From a bacterium (GTDB taxonomy: Bacteria; Campylobacterota; Campylobacteria; Campylobacterales; Arcobacteraceae), in NCBI GenBank assembly GCA_018816105.1, contig JAHIWE010000089.1, forward strand, positions 1 through 36,711: DNA of 36,711 bases, written 5' to 3'. A program made the translations under genes and the position numbers. Below are positions 24,164 to 32,886 of the stretch, piece after piece; the first letter of the stretch is position 1, and every line of letters begins with the position of its first letter. The notes below the pieces were generated by a model. It had not been told where the DNA came from. It worked only from the letters and a program-made list of their open reading frames with translations, and searched no databases.

Positions 24164-25261
24164 ATGAAAAAGAGTATAAGTTTACTTATGTTTTTAATTG
24201 CATTATTTTTTACAAATCTTAATGCACAAGAAATGTTTCAAACAGTAGAACCAAAAGATGCAACTTTGGTAAAAAATGATTCTTCAAAAGAGTTTTGTAA
24301 TGTTTGTGGTATGCACTTAACAAAATTTTACAAAACAAATCATGCTACTGAGTTTAAGAATGGTCATAAAGAACAATACTGTTCACTTCATTGTCAAGCT
24401 CAAATTCATGAGGACCATGAAGATAAAATCAAAAATATTCAAGTAGTTGATACAAACACCTTGAAATTTATTGATGCAAAAGATGCATTTTATGTTATTG
24501 GTTCTTCAAAACCAGGAACTATGAGTCCTATTAGTAAATATGCTTTTTCTTCAAAAGAGGAAGCAATGAAATTTCAAAAAGAGTTTGATGGAGAAATTCA
24601 TACTTTTAGTGAAAGTTTAAATATTGCAAAAAATGCTCTTGAAAAAGAGAATATTGCATTAGATGAAAAAAGAGCTCCAATGGCTATAAAAGGTAAAAAA
24701 ATATTTGAAACTATGTGTAACACAGATCAAATAAAAGATTTTAATTCTATTGGTGAAGCGAAACAATATTTAATAGATAATAAAGTTTGCAAAAATCTTG
24801 ATCCTAAGATGCTACAAGCTGTTTCTATTTACTTACATAATCCTATGATTGCCAGCGATAAAACAACTATGATTAAAGTTCCAAATGAAGCTAAATGTCC
24901 AGTTTGTGGAATGTTTGTGTCAAAATTTCCAAAATGGGTAGCACAAATACAAATTAAAGACGGACATACTCATTATTTTGATGGGGTAAAAGATATGATG
25001 AAATTTTATTTTGAACCTATGAAATATGAACATAATCATACAAATAATCAAATTGAGAAAATCAATGTAACTGATTATTATACATTAGAATCAATAGATG
25101 GGAAAAATGCTTTTTATGTTGTTGGATCAAATGTTTATGGGCCAATGGGTGAAGAATTAATTCCATTTAAAAATGAAACTCAAGCAAAAAAATTCATGGA
25201 AGACCACTATGGAAAAACTTTATTAAAATTTGAAGAAATAAAAAAAGAGATTCTGTTTTAA
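24164..25261 (+). CDS. Exported protein with two NosL-like domains
   Basis: NosL-family proteins bind Cu(I) and help mature nitrous oxide reductase. The 365-residue product has a signal peptide (about 1-21, ending LNA) and no lipobox cysteine. The first NosL-like domain has FCNVCGMH (C45, C48, M50) and a second Cys pair C73/C77; the second has KCPVCGMF (C245, C248, M250). Each is followed by the YVIGS or YVVGS strand typical of NosL. Between them, residues about 173-225 look like a class I cytochrome c helix pattern (KGKKIFETMCN...) but lack CxxCH. It is divergent from tetR and followed by a hairpin. Copper handling in the periplasm is likely; a link to N2O reduction is not shown in the window. 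Confidence 0.8.
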   Translation: MKKSISLLMFLIALFFTNLNAQEMFQTVEPKDATLVKNDSSKEFCNVCGMHLTKFYKTNHATEFKNGHKEQYCSLHCQAQIHEDHEDKIKNIQVVDTNTLKFIDAKDAFYVIGSSKPGTMSPISKYAFSSKEEAMKFQKEFDGEIHTFSESLNIAKNALEKENIALDEKRAPMAIKGKKIFETMCNTDQIKDFNSIGEAKQYLIDNKVCKNLDPKMLQAVSIYLHNPMIASDKTTMIKVPNEAKCPVCGMFVSKFPKWVAQIQIKDGHTHYFDGVKDMMKFYFEPMKYEHNHTNNQIEKINVTDYYTLESIDGKNAFYVVGSNVYGPMGEELIPFKNETQAKKFMEDHYGKTLLKFEEIKKEILF

Positions 25262-25269
25262 TACTTATT

Positions 25270-25292
25270 ACAATGCGATTCTATCGCATTGT
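25270..25292. terminator. Hairpin between convergent NosL and ppnP genes
   Basis: ACAATGCGAT and ATCGCATTGT form a 10-bp perfect stem with a 3-base loop. It lies between two convergent genes, which suits a shared terminator, but neither side has a T-run. Termination efficiency is therefore uncertain. Confidence 0.5.
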
Positions 25293-25313
25293 CAATAAAT
25301 AAGAGAGTATAAA

Positions 25314-25631
25314 TTAGTGAATTTTTATAAAAGAACAACAATAATCAACTAATGAATGTACTCTTAATTTAAATTTTGAATTAGCTTGAATTTCAAAAGA
25401 TGCAGGCCCTTCATACTTTACCCAATCTTGCGCTGGTAACATAACTTCTAACACACCTCTTTGAATATCCATAATTTCTTTATGAACTGTATTTAATTCA
25501 TATTCACCTGGTAACATAATCCCTAATGTTTTTCTAGAATTATCTTCAAATACAATTGTTCTACTAGTAATATTTCCTTCGAAAAGGATATTTGCTGCTT
25601 TTGCAATAGAAACATTATTAAACTCTGCCAT
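25314..25631 (-). CDS. ppnP: Pyrimidine/purine nucleoside phosphorylase
   Basis: PpnP (formerly YaiE, DUF1255) is a cupin-fold enzyme that splits nucleosides with phosphate. The 105-residue product is close to the usual 94-105. It contains the family segments NITSRTIVFEDNSRKTLGIM (core TLGIMLPGEYE), FEIQANSKFKLRV and DYCCSF at the C-terminus. The ATG at 25631 follows AAGGAAAATAA. Monocistronic, with its own -10 box upstream. Confidence 0.9.
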   Translation of the reverse strand: MAEFNNVSIAKAANILFEGNITSRTIVFEDNSRKTLGIMLPGEYELNTVHKEIMDIQRGVLEVMLPAQDWVKYEGPASFEIQANSKFKLRVHSLVDYCCSFIKIH

Positions 25632-25673
25632 TTATTTTCCTTACATTATTATTTTAGATATTTTATCACAACT

Positions 25674-25679
25674 ATTATA
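25674..25679 (-). promoter_or_regulatory. -10 box of ppnP
   Basis: TATAAT on the minus strand, about 42 bases before the ppnP ATG; predicted start point near 25667. No -35 match. Confidence 0.5.
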
Positions 25680-25715
25680 TGATAATATTGAAGCGAAAGA
25701 GTAGTTCTTTTTTGT

Positions 25716-25721
25716 TATAAT
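25716..25721 (+). promoter_or_regulatory. -10 box of the acidic protein-recO unit
   Basis: TATAAT, preceded by TTTTTTGT, lies 26 bases before the ATG at 25748; predicted start near 25728. AAGG lies 7 bases before the ATG. Confidence 0.6.
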
Positions 25722-25747
25722 TTGCAAAAATTAAAAAAGGTGTAGAA

Positions 25748-26017
25748 ATGAGTATCCAAAAAGAATTAGAAGACTTAATAAAAGATGAAGTACTTATTGA
25801 AATTGAAGATTACATTGATGAATTATTTGAAATTATAGCTGCAAAAAAAGAAGATGATAATATAAAAGAAGAATTAAAACAAATGCAAGAAATGAAAAAA
25901 GATTTCGAAGATATGCTTGTTGATTTAGTTCATGGAGATATTTACGATGAAGAGTGTAAAGAAATAATCCAAGAGATTAATGATATGAGAAAAGAAGATG
26001 ACGAGGATGAGGAATAA
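25748..26017 (+). CDS. Small acidic coiled-coil protein, function unknown
   Basis: I do not recognise this 89-residue protein. It is very rich in Glu, Asp and Lys. It is helical throughout by composition, with heptad-like spacing across about 50-75, and ends in an acidic tail (RKEDDEDEE). It has no signal peptide, membrane segment or Cys motif, apart from one Cys in YDEECKEI. A good ribosome site (AAGGTGTAGAA), a clear -10 box and close spacing to recO (9 bases) argue that it is real and translated. The context suggests a partner in DNA repair or simply an operon neighbour; neither is demonstrated. Confidence 0.75.
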   Translation: MSIQKELEDLIKDEVLIEIEDYIDELFEIIAAKKEDDNIKEELKQMQEMKKDFEDMLVDLVHGDIYDEECKEIIQEINDMRKEDDEDEE

Positions 26018-26026
26018 AATCTTTTT

Positions 26027-26641
26027 ATGCAAGGTTATATAATTGATATCAAAGCTGTTAAAGATGATGATTTAATTGTATCAATTTTAGCAGAAAATGA
26101 GGTCTTGACTACATATAGATTTTATGGGGCAAGACACTCAAATATAAATATTGGATATAAAATTGATTTTGAACTTGAAAATACAAGGTCAACAATTCCA
26201 AGATTAAAAGATGTAATTCAACTTGGATTTCCTTGGATTCTAGATAATGAAAAAATGTATTGTTGGCAAAGATATATAAAACTTTTTTACCCTCACCTAA
26301 AAGATATTGAAGAGATTGATCCATTTTATTTTTATGCATTAGAAAATTTGGTTCATGTTATGATTAAACAAAATGCTCTAAGAGCTATTTGTGAGTCTTA
26401 TATATCTTTACTTGAATATGAGGGCAGATTTCATACAGATTTTGAATGTTTAATATGTGAAAGTGAGATTACTCAAGATGTATCTATAGTAAGAGGATTC
26501 TTACCAACTCATGCAAAATGTACTTATTCAAAAATACTTGATATTAAAAAAGTACAAGAGTTATTTGAAAAAAAGAAACTAATAAGTTTTAATGATTCAG
26601 AAGTAGAATACCTTTGGGATATCCTACTTCAAGGTTTGTAG
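26027..26641 (+). CDS. recO: Recombination protein RecO (short epsilon-type)
   Basis: RecO loads RecA onto SSB-coated DNA with RecR. The 204-residue product is of the shorter form found in Campylobacterota. It has an N-terminal OB domain (MQGYIIDIKAVKDDDLIVSIL) and a helical region. A C-terminal zinc-type cluster is visible (C141 and C144 in CLIC, C165 after PTHAK), with a possible fourth ligand not obvious. The ribosome site is weak (AGGA 13 bases away), suggesting coupling to the acidic gene 9 bases upstream. It converges with the HDOD gene across a 6-base gap. Confidence 0.82.
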   Translation: MQGYIIDIKAVKDDDLIVSILAENEVLTTYRFYGARHSNINIGYKIDFELENTRSTIPRLKDVIQLGFPWILDNEKMYCWQRYIKLFYPHLKDIEEIDPFYFYALENLVHVMIKQNALRAICESYISLLEYEGRFHTDFECLICESEITQDVSIVRGFLPTHAKCTYSKILDIKKVQELFEKKKLISFNDSEVEYLWDILLQGL

Positions 26642-26647
26642 AAGTAA

Positions 26648-27469
26648 TTATTCGTCTAATAACCTATCTTGTAAAGTTACAATAGCTTTTTCAAGAACTT
26701 TAGTATCTAAACCATACTTACTTGCTTTATTTATAGCTTTTTGCACATTAGCATCACTTAATGGTGCACTAACTTGACATGCCGTTTTAATAACATCTAA
26801 AATTTGAGCTTTTTTCTTATATTCTGGGTTTACATTTTGAATGTTATCTACAAATTCAATCATATTAATTAAATTTTCACTTAGTTTCCAATATCCAAAT
26901 ATTTTTGATGTTATTTCAGACGTTGTAAATCCTAATAATTCTCGCTCAACTTCTTCAATAGTGCAACCAGATGCAATTTTACTTTTGAAAAGTTCTGATT
27001 TATCTTCACTGATTAATAAATCAGATAATATAAATTTTCCTATCTCTTGTAAAAGTGCAGGTAAAATTATCTCTTCTTTTAATTCATAATCAACTTTTGA
27101 TAACCATAAACTAGCAAGTGATGATGAGATATTTGATGCTCTCATAAAATCATCACTATTTATACCATATGGTTCTAAACTAGTCATTAAAAGATTTTGT
27201 ACTGTTCCGCCAATTGCAATAGAAATAGTAAAATTAATTCCTAATAAGCTAACAGCACGACTTGGCGTTTCAACTTTAGATCTAAACCCAAACATAGCAG
27301 AATTAGATATCTTTAATAAAGTAGAAATTATTAATGCATCCTTTTCTATTATTTCTAATAAAGCAGAAGCTTCTTTATCGTGTTTTTTTCTAAATTCCTC
27401 AATATCAATTATTGTTTTTGGTAAGGGAGGAAGGGATTCTATCTTTTCTAAAATACTATTAGATGACAA
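26648..27469 (-). CDS. HDOD domain signalling protein
   Basis: The 273-residue product is essentially one HDOD domain, a regulatory relative of the HD phosphohydrolases that usually lacks the catalytic metal residues. Family pattern: LPPLPKTIIDI at the N-terminus, then DALIISTLLKISNSAMFG and SRAVSLLGINFTISIAIG. The C-terminal helices include LPALLQEIGKFILSD. No receiver or GGDEF domain is attached. The start appears to be TTG at 27469 (AGGAG 6 bases upstream); no ATG occurs before the domain is well under way. Role unknown, probably c-di-GMP or stress-linked signalling by family analogy. Confidence 0.85.
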   Translation of the reverse strand: MSSNSILEKIESLPPLPKTIIDIEEFRKKHDKEASALLEIIEKDALIISTLLKISNSAMFGFRSKVETPSRAVSLLGINFTISIAIGGTVQNLLMTSLEPYGINSDDFMRASNISSSLASLWLSKVDYELKEEIILPALLQEIGKFILSDLLISEDKSELFKSKIASGCTIEEVERELLGFTTSEITSKIFGYWKLSENLINMIEFVDNIQNVNPEYKKKAQILDVIKTACQVSAPLSDANVQKAINKASKYGLDTKVLEKAIVTLQDRLLDE

Positions 27470-27549
27470 TTTTATCTCCTACTTTAAATTATTATTTATT
27501 AATTGTAACAAAACTTTTATCAATATATGTATAAATATTCTATTTTAAA

Positions 27550-28653
27550 TTAAACATTAAATCTAAAATGCATAATGTCACCATCTTGCACAACATATTC
27601 TTTACCTTCAAGTCTTAATTTACCTGATTCTTTACACTTAGCTTCTCCACCTAATGTAACAAAATCTTCATAAGCAATAACTTCTGCTTTAATAAAACCT
27701 TTTTCAAAATCATTATGGATAACAGCTGCTGCTTGTGGTGCTTTTGTATTTTTCTTAATAGTCCAAGCTCTAACTTCTATTTTTCCAGCTGTGAAATATG
27801 ACTGTAGACCTAATTTATCAAATGCTTTGTGAATAATTTGCTCTAGTCCTGATTCACTAACACCTAAATCAGCTAAAAATTCAGTTGCTTCATCATCTTC
27901 AAGACCAACTAACTCTTCTTCAATCTTTGCACAAAGAATTATTACATCAGCATCTACAGAAGCTGCATGCTCTTTTAAAATATCAACAAATTTATTTCCA
28001 CCATCAGCTAATGAATCTTCATCAACATTTGCTCCATAAATTACATCTTTATTTGATAAAAATCTCATCTCTTTATCAAGAGCTATAAATACTTCATTTT
28101 CTTGATTTTCATAAGTCTTAACAGGTTGTAACTCTTCTAAGTGTTTAAATAAATCTTCTGCAACAACTAAAGCTGCAGCTGCTTCTTTTGATGATTTTGA
28201 TTGTTTTTTTAATCTTTCTATTTTTTTCTCTAATTGAGAGATATCAGCATAGATTAACTCTGTTTCAATGATTTCAATATCTCTTAAAGGATTTACATCA
28301 CCTTCAACGTGAATAATATTTCCATCTTCAAAACATCTTACCATATGTAAAATAACTTCAACTTCTCTAATATTAGATAAAAATTGATTTCCTAAACCTT
28401 CACCTTTTGATGCCCCTCTCACAAGACCTGCAATATCAACAAAATCAATAGTTGAATGTTGAATTTTATCTGGATTAACAATCTTTGCTAATGCATTTAA
28501 TCTTTTATCAGGAACTGGAACCACAGCTTTATTTGGCTCAATTGTACAAAATGGATAATTTTGCGCTTCCGCATTTTGTGCTTTTGTTAAAGCATTAAAA
28601 GTTGTTGATTTACCTACGTTTGGAAGTCCTACTATACCTACACCTAATCCCAT
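27550..28653 (-). CDS. ychF: Redox-regulated ATPase/GTPase YchF (Obg family)
   Basis: YchF/OLA1 is a ribosome-associated P-loop protein that prefers ATP and is linked to stress response and translation. The 367-residue product starts MGLGVGIVGLPNVGKST, with Walker A GLPNVGKST at about 9-17 and switch segment DIAGLVRGASKGEGLGNQFL. A central coiled coil and the C-terminal TGS-like domain (KLRLEGKEYVVQDGDIMHFRF) follow. ATG at 28653 has AAAGGTAGAAA upstream. The usual NKxD is altered in this family, and here the region around VIYGANVDED is consistent with ATP preference. Confidence 0.95.
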   Translation of the reverse strand: MGLGVGIVGLPNVGKSTTFNALTKAQNAEAQNYPFCTIEPNKAVVPVPDKRLNALAKIVNPDKIQHSTIDFVDIAGLVRGASKGEGLGNQFLSNIREVEVILHMVRCFEDGNIIHVEGDVNPLRDIEIIETELIYADISQLEKKIERLKKQSKSSKEAAAALVVAEDLFKHLEELQPVKTYENQENEVFIALDKEMRFLSNKDVIYGANVDEDSLADGGNKFVDILKEHAASVDADVIILCAKIEEELVGLEDDEATEFLADLGVSESGLEQIIHKAFDKLGLQSYFTAGKIEVRAWTIKKNTKAPQAAAVIHNDFEKGFIKAEVIAYEDFVTLGGEAKCKESGKLRLEGKEYVVQDGDIMHFRFNV

Positions 28654-28698
28654 TTTCTACCTTTTATATTATTTATTTGTTAGATTAATTTTGCAAAT

Positions 28699-28704
28699 AT
28701 TATA
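28699..28704 (-). promoter_or_regulatory. -10 box of ychF
   Basis: TATAAT on the minus strand within AAAGTATAAT, about 45 bases before the ychF ATG; predicted start near 28692. No -35 match. Confidence 0.6.
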
Positions 28705-28782
28705 CTTTAAAAAGGTAAAAAAGTAGATAAAATGCTTGTTAGTTAGATTGTTTGAATTTTTGAAATATAAAGTTTAAATAAT

Positions 28783-28817
28783 AAAAAAAGGTAGTAAATC
28801 AAAATTTACTACCTTTT
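28783..28817 (-). terminator. Rho-independent terminator of the apt-pepA operon
   Basis: A perfect 14-bp stem (28786-28799 with 28804-28817, core GGTAGTAAAT) encloses the loop CAAA. On the minus strand it ends in a run of seven T residues (28783-28789). It lies 36 bases after the pepA stop. Together with the ychF promoter it accounts for the 199-base gap between the two genes. Confidence 0.9.
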
Positions 28818-28852
28818 AAAAATGAAGTGTTAAATAAAAATTAAATTATAAT

Positions 28853-30271
28853 TTAATCCATTAGGTTTTGTAAAAACTTAATTGTCATTCTAACCCCTGC
28901 CCCACTTCCTCCATGAGGGTTATATCCCCATACACTTTCTACATATGCCGGTCCTGCAATATCAAAATGTATCCATTTTTCTTTATTTTCATCGTAGATA
29001 AAGTTATCTAGGAACATTCCAGCGGTAATTGCTCCACCGTATCTAGTGTTTGCAATATTACAAATATCTGCAACTTCAGATTTTATAGCTTTTTTTAAAT
29101 ATCTATTAAAATCTAATGTAGTTGCATATTCTCCTGATTTAAGAGCACTTAATACTGCATTTCTTTTTAGAATTTCATTATTCCCCATGATTCCAGTTGT
29201 GTATTGTCCAACACCCACAACACAAGCACCTGTTAGTGTTGCATAATCAAAGATATAATCAAAATCTTTGATCTCATCTTGTGCATAACATAAACAATCA
29301 GCAAGAACAAGTCTTCCTTCAGCATCTGTATTTCTTACTTCAATAGTTTTACCATTTTTTGCTTTTAAAATATCATCAGGTTTATAAGCATTTCCACCAA
29401 TCATATTTTCAACAGCACCCACAATTCCGTGTACTTCAAAAGGAAGTTCAAGTTTAGCAATTGCCCAAAGTGTTGATAATACTGCACAACCACCTGATTT
29501 ATCTAGTTTCATACCAACCATAAAATCAGCAGGTTTTAAAGATAATCCCCCTGAATCATATGTTAAACCTTTTCCAACTAAAACTATTTTTTTAGTAGCA
29601 TTTTTTGGTTTATATGATAAATGAATAAGTTTTGATTCATGAATTGAAGCCCTACCAACACTGTGCATTGCCATCATTTTATTTTTCTCTAAGAATTTTT
29701 CACCATAAACTTCACAAGAGATATTTGCATCTTTTGCTAGTTTTTGTGCAATTTCAGCCATAACTGCTGGATAAAAATCAGCTGGAGCTGTGTTTACCAT
29801 AGTTCTAGTTTTATTCACTGCTTTTGAAATGATTTTTGATTCTTTTAGAATTTTTTCTAATTTAGGAGTTTTTTCATTTACTATTAACTCTAATTCAATT
29901 TTTCTTTTTTCTTTTTCAGATTTATAATTTATAAATTTATACTCACCTAATAAAGCACCTTCAATAATAGCTTTTAGATTATTTTCTAATACTTCACAAA
30001 GCTTCATTTTTGCATTTTTAAATTTTGTTGATTGAAGTTTTCTAATAGCTGTTGCACTTGCAATTGCCAATGAATCATAATCATTTTCTTCATATCCAAC
30101 ATAAATCTTTTTTGATTCAGCCAATAAAACACAAGCTTCATCTTTTGCTTTAAAATCAAGAATTTCTAAAATTTCTTTATCATCTACAGAATCAAGAGAT
30201 TTTACAAAAATTATTTCAACATCATTATTAGATGACTCAACACTTTTTTCTACTAATTTAATTTTCATCAT
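28853..30271 (-). CDS. pepA: Leucyl aminopeptidase (M17)
   Basis: Cytosolic di-metal aminopeptidase that releases N-terminal residues from peptides. The 472-residue product carries the M17 signature NTDAEGRL (314-321), the metal/Lys segment VGKGLTYDSGGLSLKP (232-247) and MKLDKSGG (254-261). The C-terminal GPAYVESVWGYNPHGGSGAGVR is typical. Two adjacent ATGs (MM) are possible starts; AAAGG precedes them inside the dedA 3' end, with which it overlaps by 14 bases. In some bacteria PepA also binds DNA; nothing here shows that. The order dedA-pepA is known from Campylobacter. Confidence 0.95.
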   Translation of the reverse strand: MMKIKLVEKSVESSNNDVEIIFVKSLDSVDDKEILEILDFKAKDEACVLLAESKKIYVGYEENDYDSLAIASATAIRKLQSTKFKNAKMKLCEVLENNLKAIIEGALLGEYKFINYKSEKEKRKIELELIVNEKTPKLEKILKESKIISKAVNKTRTMVNTAPADFYPAVMAEIAQKLAKDANISCEVYGEKFLEKNKMMAMHSVGRASIHESKLIHLSYKPKNATKKIVLVGKGLTYDSGGLSLKPADFMVGMKLDKSGGCAVLSTLWAIAKLELPFEVHGIVGAVENMIGGNAYKPDDILKAKNGKTIEVRNTDAEGRLVLADCLCYAQDEIKDFDYIFDYATLTGACVVGVGQYTTGIMGNNEILKRNAVLSALKSGEYATTLDFNRYLKKAIKSEVADICNIANTRYGGAITAGMFLDNFIYDENKEKWIHFDIAGPAYVESVWGYNPHGGSGAGVRMTIKFLQNLMD

Positions 30272-30962
30272 TTCTACCTTTTTTATCTACTTTTTTTGTA
30301 GCTTTACTAAAATAATATATTATACTTCCACCAAAGATGACTCCAATAGGAAGGGCTAAATACCAATGCTCTTTTACCCAATCTAAAACTATTAAAATCT
30401 CATTACCAAAATACCAAACAGGAACAATAGTAATGGCAGCCCAACACCAAGCTGAAATAAGATTTATAAATGCAAACATTTTAGCATCATATCTTGTAAG
30501 TCCTATAGAAATAGGAATTATTGTTCTCATACCATACATATATCTTTGTGCAAAAATTATGGGCCAGCCATATTTTTGTAATAAAAGATGTGCAAAAGCA
30601 AACTTTCTTCTTTGTCCTTTAAACTTTTTATGAACATAAGACTTATTAAATCTTCCAATATAAAAATAAATCTGGTCTCCAACAAATCCACCAAGACCAG
30701 CTACAAATATTGCTATATATAGATTCATATGACCTGTATGAGATAATAATCCGGCCATTATAAGTCCAGCTTCACCTTCTAGTATTCCCCATGCAAAAAG
30801 AATAATATAACCATGTTTTTTCAATAAATAAACAAACTTTTCTTCAAGCCCATCAACTGGAGCATTATATAAGTTGTAAGCTAAAAATGAAAAAAATAGT
30901 ACTATTAAAAATGCAAATATTTTCCCAGAATAAGGTTGAATTTTCCTAAAAAGTTCTTTCAT
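30258..30962 (-). CDS. DedA family membrane protein
   Basis: The 234-residue product is an integral inner-membrane protein of the DedA/VTT group, linked in other bacteria to lipid flipping and membrane homeostasis. Signature segments are EGEAGLIMAGLLSHTG, GGFVGDQIYFYIGR and the polar-rich GMRTIIPISIGLTRYD with its conserved arginine. About five hydrophobic segments are visible, and the C-terminus is basic (KATKKVDKKGRN). The gene lies 8 bases downstream of trpB and overlaps pepA. Confidence 0.88.
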   Translation of the reverse strand: MKELFRKIQPYSGKIFAFLIVLFFSFLAYNLYNAPVDGLEEKFVYLLKKHGYIILFAWGILEGEAGLIMAGLLSHTGHMNLYIAIFVAGLGGFVGDQIYFYIGRFNKSYVHKKFKGQRRKFAFAHLLLQKYGWPIIFAQRYMYGMRTIIPISIGLTRYDAKMFAFINLISAWCWAAITIVPVWYFGNEILIVLDWVKEHWYLALPIGVIFGGSIIYYFSKATKKVDKKGRNDEN

Positions 30963-30970
30963 AACTCTCC

Positions 30971-32182
30971 TTACTCGTCAAATTTTAATAAACTCTTTGC
31001 TTGTACCATATCTTTATCTCCACGACCAGACAAGTTTATAATAACAATTTTATCTTTTAATTTATCTTTTGCTTTTTTTAAGTATGCAATTGCATGTGAA
31101 CTCTCAAAAGCAGGAATTATTCCTTCTTTTCTACTTAACCATACAAATGCATCCATAGCTTCATCATCAGTAATTGAATCATATTGTACTGATTTATTAT
31201 CCTTATGGAAAGAGTGTTCAGGACCAATTCCTGGATAATCAAGTCCTGCACTAATAGAGTGAGCTTCTAAAACCTGACCATCTTCATCTTGAAGTAAATA
31301 AGAACATTGACCATGTAAAACACCAGGACTTCCTTTTTCAAGTGAACATCCATGTTTATCAGTATCAAGGCCCATCCCTCCAGCTTCAATACCAATACAA
31401 GTAACTTCCTTATCCTCTAAGAAATGTGAAAACATTCCAATGGCATTTGAACCACCACCAATACATGCTACTACATAATCAGGAAGTCTTCCTTCTTTTT
31501 CAAGTATTTGTTTTCTAGCTTCAAAACCAATAACTGCTTGGAAATCTCGAACCATCATAGGATATGGATGAGGACCTGCTACAGTTCCTATTATATAAAA
31601 AGTATCACGTGCATTTGTAACCCAATATCTAATAGCATCATTCATAGCATCTTTTAATGTTTTACTTCCACTTTGAACAGCAATTACTTTTGCTCCTAAA
31701 AGTTTCATTCTAAATACATTTAATTCTTGTCTTTCAACATCTTTTGCACCCATGAAAATAGTACATTCAAGACCCATAAGTGCAGCAATTGTAGCAGTTG
31801 CAACTCCATGTTGACCAGCTCCAGTTTCTGCAATAACTTTTGTTTTTCCAAGTTTTTTTGCTAGTAAACCTTGAGCTATTACATTGTTTACCTTATGAGC
31901 TCCTGTGTGATTCAAATCTTCTCTTTTTAGATAAACCTTTGCACCTATTTCTTCACTTATATTTTTCGCCAGATAAAGTGGATTTTCACGACCTACATAA
32001 TCTTTTAGTAGATAATTAACTTCAGCCCAGAACTCTTTATCAAATCTATATTTTTTATATTCTATTTCTAATTCTTTTAAAACTGGCATTAATGTTTCAG
32101 GCACATACTGACCACCAAAAATACCAAACTGACCTTTTTCATCTGGATCAAATATACTTGGTTTTGGAATATAATTACTCAT
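30971..32182 (-). CDS. trpB: Tryptophan synthase beta chain
   Basis: TrpB condenses indole (normally channelled from TrpA) with serine, using PLP. The 403-residue product has the PLP lysine in [10 protein letters not shown] (K97). It also has the [11 protein letters not shown] loop, the phosphate-binding [10 protein letters not shown], and late [16 protein letters not shown], all of the standard TrpB1 type. It is not beside trpA here; its neighbours are apt (18 bases upstream) and dedA. Either the trp genes are scattered in this genome or this is an additional copy. The ribosome site is weak (GAGA). Confidence 0.95.
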   Translation of the reverse strand: MSNYIPKPSIFDPDEKGQFGIFGGQYVPETLMPVLKELEIEYKKYRFDKEFWAEVNYLLKDYVGRENPLYLAKNISEEIGAKVYLKREDLNHTGAHKVNNVIAQGLLAKKLGKTKVIAETGAGQHGVATATIAALMGLECTIFMGAKDVERQELNVFRMKLLGAKVIAVQSGSKTLKDAMNDAIRYWVTNARDTFYIIGTVAGPHPYPMMVRDFQAVIGFEARKQILEKEGRLPDYVVACIGGGSNAIGMFSHFLEDKEVTCIGIEAGGMGLDTDKHGCSLEKGSPGVLHGQCSYLLQDEDGQVLEAHSISAGLDYPGIGPEHSFHKDNKSVQYDSITDDEAMDAFVWLSRKEGIIPAFESSHAIAYLKKAKDKLKDKIVIINLSGRGDKDMVQAKSLLKFDE

Positions 32183-32200
32183 TTATTTTTCTCTTTTATA

Positions 32201-32758
32201 TTAAATTTCTAATACAGAATACACAGGTGCTACTTCTGATAATTTTTTTGCACCATTTAAAATATGTATATTCATTAAAAAACACATTTCAACTAAATTT
32301 ACATCTAGTTTTTTTATTAAAGTAGCTGCTGCAAATGCTGTCCCACCACTTACTATAATATCATCTATTAATAAAACATTTACATTTTTTTGATTATTAA
32401 AAGCATCAAGATGAAGTTCTACTTCATCAAAACCATACTCTAATTCATATTTTTCACATACTGTTGTACTTGGTAATTTTCCTTTTTTTCGTACAGGTAC
32501 AAAACCAACACCAAGCCTATCGGCAAGTGCAGCACCAAATATAAACCCACGAGAATCAATACCTGCTATATAATCAAGATTATACGACTTATATCTATCT
32601 TCTAAATGATCCATCAAAAGTTTAAAGGCATCTTTGTTATTTAATAAAGTTGTAATATCTTTGAAAACAATTCCAGCTTTTGGGAAATCTTTAATACTTC
32701 TAATTGAATCTAATAATATCTTCTTATCATTTTCGTTTAACATCTTATTTTCACTCAA
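32201..32758 (-). CDS. apt: Adenine phosphoribosyltransferase
   Basis: Apt salvages adenine to AMP with PRPP. The 185-residue product has [15 protein letters not shown] at the N-terminus, [22 protein letters not shown] and the PRPP loop [17 protein letters not shown]. The start is likely TTG at 32758, because AAGGA lies 6-7 bases before it but about 20 bases before the first ATG (32743). It is the first gene of the apt-trpB-dedA-pepA run and is divergent from the ligase gene. Confidence 0.93.
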   Translation of the reverse strand: MSENKMLNENDKKILLDSIRSIKDFPKAGIVFKDITTLLNNKDAFKLLMDHLEDRYKSYNLDYIAGIDSRGFIFGAALADRLGVGFVPVRKKGKLPSTTVCEKYELEYGFDEVELHLDAFNNQKNVNVLLIDDIIVSGGTAFAAATLIKKLDVNLVEMCFLMNIHILNGAKKLSEVAPVYSVLEI

Positions 32759-32857
32759 ATTAAATCCTTGTACTATAACTTTGCAAAAGTAAATTATTCT
32801 ATCTAAATAATTATTATGATTTTATGATGTTTTTAAAATATTTAAGAATAAATTAAA

Positions 32858-32863
32858 TATAAT
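32858..32863 (+). promoter_or_regulatory. -10 box of the DNA ligase gene
   Basis: TATAAT lies 23 bases before the ATG at 32887; predicted start near 32870. AAGG lies 7-8 bases before the ATG. No -35 match in this AT-rich gap. Confidence 0.5.
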
Positions 32864-32886
32864 TAATAAAATTATTAAGGCTATGT

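Noticed and set aside
27885-28088. His/Leu/Gln-rich plus-strand open frame opposite ychF
   Set aside because: Antisense artefact inside a conserved GTPase gene.
32772-32777. TATAGT as the apt promoter
   Set aside because: It would place the transcript start on top of the ribosome site of the TTG start; the true promoter is not clear.
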